A stretch of 64,000 nucleotides of DNA from Pholis gunnellus (lineage: Eukaryota > Chordata > Actinopteri > Perciformes > Pholidae), in contig OU342816.1 of NCBI GenBank assembly GCA_910591455.2, forward strand, positions 16,725,138 to 16,789,137. Reading direction: 5' to 3'. The notes under the pieces are model-generated. The model did not search any database. It had not been told where the DNA came from and was given only the letters and a program-made list of their open reading frames with translations. Shown one piece after another: positions 61,203 to 64,000 of the stretch (the stretch's first letter is position 1; the number at the start of each line of letters is the position of its first letter). A program made the translations under genes and the position numbers.

Positions 61203-61603
61203 CAGACAGGCAGACAGACAGTTACATGGACTGAGTGAGTGTGAGAGAGAGACAGACAGACAGACAGACAGTTATATGACTAAGTGAGTGTGAGAGAGAG
61301 ACAGACAGGCAGACAGACAGTTATATGTACTGAGTGAGTGAGTGAGACAGGCAGACAGACAGTTATATGTACTGAGTGAGTGAGTGAGACAGACAGCCAG
61401 ACAGACAGTTAGATGACTGAGTGAGTGTGAGAGAGAGACAGGCAGGCAGACAGACAGTTATATGTACTGAGTGAGTGAGTGAGACAGGCAGACAGACAGT
61501 AATATGTACTGACTGAGTGAGTGAGACAGGCAGACAGACAGATATATGTACTGACTGAGTAAGTGAGACAGGCAGACGGAGTTATATGTACTGAGTGAGT
61601 GAG
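61203..61603 (+). repeat. C23: purine-rich minisatellite, 9 units
   Basis: It is 401 bp: units of 50, 49, 46, 42, 49, 46, 42, 42 and 35 bp. The second unit has TTATATGACTAAGTG, shared with C19. Confidence 0.95.
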
Positions 61604-63236
61604 CCTTTAATGTTGTCTTTGTGACGTCATTAAGCCCCTCCCTACTGGTATTCAGCCCCTACCCACGACTCCATGGACAGAACAGTGTCATGATGACATC
61701 ACGGATTCTCTGCCTTTAATGTTGTCTTTGTGACGTCATTAAGCCCCTCCCTACTGGTATTCAGCCCCTACCCACGACTCCATGGACAGAACAGTGTCAT
61801 GATAACATCACGGATTCTCTGCCTTTAATGTTGTCTTTGTGACGTCATTAAGCCCCTCCCTACTGGTATTCAGCCCCTACCCACGACTCCATGGACAGAA
61901 CAGTGTCATGATGACATCACGGATTCTCTGCCTTTAATGTTGTCTTTGTGACGTCATTAAGCCCCTCCCTACTGGTATTCAGCCCCTACCCACGACTCCA
62001 TGGACAGAACAGTGTCATGATGACATCACGGATTCTCTGCCTTTAATGTTGTCTTTGTGACGTCATTAAGCCCCTCCCTACTGGTATTCAGCCCCTACCC
62101 ACGACTCCATGGACAGAACAGTGTCATGATGACATCACGGATTCTCTGCCTTTAATGTTGTCTTTGTGACGTCATTAAGCCCCTCCCTACTGGTATTCAG
62201 CCCCTACCCAGGACTCCATGGACAGAACAGTGTCATGATGACATCACGGATTCTCTGCCTTTAATGTTGTCTTTGTGACGTCATTAAGCCCCTCCCTACT
62301 GGTATTCAGCCCCTACCCACGACTCCATGGACAGAACAGTGTCATGATGACATCACGGATTCTCTGCCTTTAATGTTGTCTTTGTGACGTCATTAAGCCC
62401 CTCCCTACTGGTATTCAGCCCCTACCCACGACTCCATGGACAGAACAGTGTCATGATGACATCACGGATTCTCTGCCTTTAATGTTGTCTTTGTGACGTC
62501 ATTAAGCCCCTCCCTACTGGTATTCAGCCCCTACCCACGACTCCATGGACAGAACAGTGTCATGATGACATCACGGATTCTCTGCCTTTAATGTTGTCTT
62601 TGTGACGTCATTAAGCCCCTCCCTACTGGTATTCAGCCCCTACCCACGACTCCATGGACAGAACAGTGTCATGATGACATCACGGATTCTCTGCCTTTAA
62701 TGTTGTCTTTGTGACGTCATTAAGCCCCTCCCTACTGGTATTCAGCCCCTACCCACGACTCCATGGACAGAACAGTGTCATGATGACATCACGGATTCTC
62801 TGCCTTTAATGTTGTCTTTGTCACGTCATTAAGCCCCTCCCTACTGGTATTCAGCCCCTACCCACGACTCCATGGACAGAACAGTGTCATGATGACATCA
62901 CGGATTCTCTGCCTTTAATGTGGTCTTTGTGACGTCATTAAGCCCCTCCCTACTGGTATTCAGCCCCTACCCACGACTCCATGGACAGAACAGTGTCAAG
63001 ATGACATCACGGATTCTCTGCCTTTAATGTTGTCTTTGTGACGTCATTAAGCCCCTCCCTACTGGTATTCAGCCCCTACCCACGACTCCATGGACAGAAC
63101 AGTGTCATGATGACATCACGGATTCTCTGCCTTTAATGTTGTCTTTGTGACGTCATTAAGCCCCTCCCTACTGGTATTCAGCCCCTACCCACGACTCCAT
63201 GGACAGAACAGTGTCATGATGACATCACGGATTCTC
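61604..63236 (+). repeat. A24: 109-bp minisatellite, 15 copies
   Basis: Variants are GATAACATC near 61803, CCCAGGACT near 62210, TCACGTCA at about 62821, TGTGGTC at 62922 (a variant otherwise typical of A2) and TGTCAAGATG near 62999. Confidence 0.96.
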
Positions 63237-64000
63237 AGAAGCGTTTCAAAAAAAGGGCGTTTCAAAAAAAGGGGGACGGAAGAAATAGTGGAACTAGAAA
63301 AATGCATTTCCTGCTGAAAATGCGTTGGAATGCTAAAAGCTGAAATTAATTGCAAAAACATTGCTGAAAATAGATATCCAATTAAAAAAAAATTGCAAAA
63401 AGCTTAATAATTCAAAAAGTTTAAAGATTACTAATGGCTGAAAATACAGAAATGGGAGACTACCTGTCTGAAAAATGTTGTAGCCTGAAAGCATTTAAAC
63501 TTGCCTGCTGAAAACCCTTCTAGTTGAAATGTTTAACTATGGTGTCTGTAGCTGAAAGTATGAGAAAGAAGAAGGCTTTGAAAGTTGAAGAAGTTTAAGA
63601 GGATTTGAAGATTTTCTCCAGATATCCAATTAAAAAAAGATTGCAAAAAGCTGAATAATTCAAAGTTTAAAGCTTACAAATATGAAAAGTCATATCACTC
63701 CTCTCCTGAAAGAGCTGAACATTTTAATATTTGAATGGTTTCTGTGGCTTAAAAAATGTCAGCAGTAGCGATATTTGTTTTAGTAGTAGTAGAAGTTGTA
63801 GTTCTAGTAGAAGTATTATAAGTAGTAGAAGTATTAGTAGCATTAGAATAAGTGTGTGTGTGGGGGGTCCTCTAAAAGTATCCAAGACCTGAATGACTGA
63901 ATGAGAGACACAGAGAGAGAGAGAGAGAAGTGTATGTGTGCGTGTGTCTGTGAGTCTGTGTGTTTATCAACATTGCTGATTACCTTAATCACGAACACCT
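63237..64000 (+). repeat. B24: AT-rich spacer, cut by window end
   Basis: The first 764 bp of a B block. It has AGAAAAATGC (one extra A), GATTACTAATGG as in B19 and B22, AAACTTGCCTGCTG, and one extra GA in the dinucleotide run. Confidence 0.95.

Larger units (their letters stand above)
1..64000 (+). repeat. Three-component higher-order satellite array (C-A-B)n filling the window
   Basis: The whole window is a repeated C-A-B module in one orientation. Distances between successive B starts are 9091, 1509, 3233, 3937, 2561, 2326, 2641, 3574, 1352, 1721, 2188, 2146, 1682, 1818, 2146, 2146, 2468, 3123, 2103, 2470, 3390, 2196 and 2822 bp. B stays near 788 bp throughout, so the length changes come from A (109-bp steps) and C (mostly 42, 46 or 49-bp steps). 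No unique sequence interrupts the array, and both window edges lie inside a module. The organisation resembles vertebrate macrosatellites or complex satellites. I do not recognise it as a named family. Confidence 0.97.

Noticed and set aside
1..64000. Telomeric TTAGGG repeats, rDNA, tRNA or Pol III A/B-box genes
   Set aside because: No TTAGGG tandem run, no recognisable rRNA segment and no GGTTCGA-type B box were seen in A, B or C.

Overview
This window is one continuous block of tandemly repeated, non-coding eukaryotic DNA. I find no credible protein-coding gene, tRNA, rRNA, CRISPR array or intact transposon. It starts and ends inside the repeat, so the array continues past both edges. The make-up suggests an animal, most likely a vertebrate and plausibly a fish: a CpG-bearing minisatellite, GACA/GAGT-type simple repeats, and (GA)n, (GT)n and (TAG)n microsatellites. 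The species cannot be named from this sequence.

The layout is a three-part higher-order repeat (HOR) in fixed order and orientation: C block, then A array, then B block. A is a 109-bp minisatellite. Its copy number per HOR, left to right, is 4, 72, 2, 18, 24, 13, 10, 15, 21, 1, 4, 10, 7, 4, 4, 7, 7, 10, 16, 6, 11, 19, 8, 15, about 308 in total. B is a single-copy AT-rich spacer of 776-794 bp. It begins with a duplicated 16-bp module, holds an internal 61-63 bp direct repeat, and ends in (TAG)n-(GT)n-G6-(GA)n microsatellites. C is a purine-rich minisatellite of 35-51 bp units, 5-15 units per block. There are 24 B blocks (the last cut by the window edge), 24 A arrays and 24 C blocks (the first partial). 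B-to-B spacing runs from 1,352 to 9,091 bp. Almost all of that variation comes from A copy number and C unit number; the junctions between blocks are nearly invariant.

The most striking content is inside A. Nearly every unit carries a perfect palindromic cAMP response element, TGACGTCA, plus a one-mismatch relative, TGACATCA, placed so that the two form an inverted pair across the unit boundary. By eye, roughly 290 of the 308 units keep the perfect site, so the window is a very dense array of potential CREB/ATF sites. Each unit also has three CpGs that have hardly decayed.

Region by region: about 1-15 kb (HORs 1-4) is one sequence subfamily and holds the 72-copy array. About 15-35 kb is a mosaic of intermediate types. 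About 35.5-50 kb is a homogenised subfamily with repeated 2,146-bp HORs. About 51-64 kb is another subfamily, with a recent 2,470-bp HOR duplication. Shared marker variants show array growth by 10-11-unit segmental duplications, whole-HOR duplication, and at least one likely crossover chimera (A18). No genes act together here. Any function would be structural or regulatory: satellite chromatin, transcription-factor binding, or a non-coding transcript.
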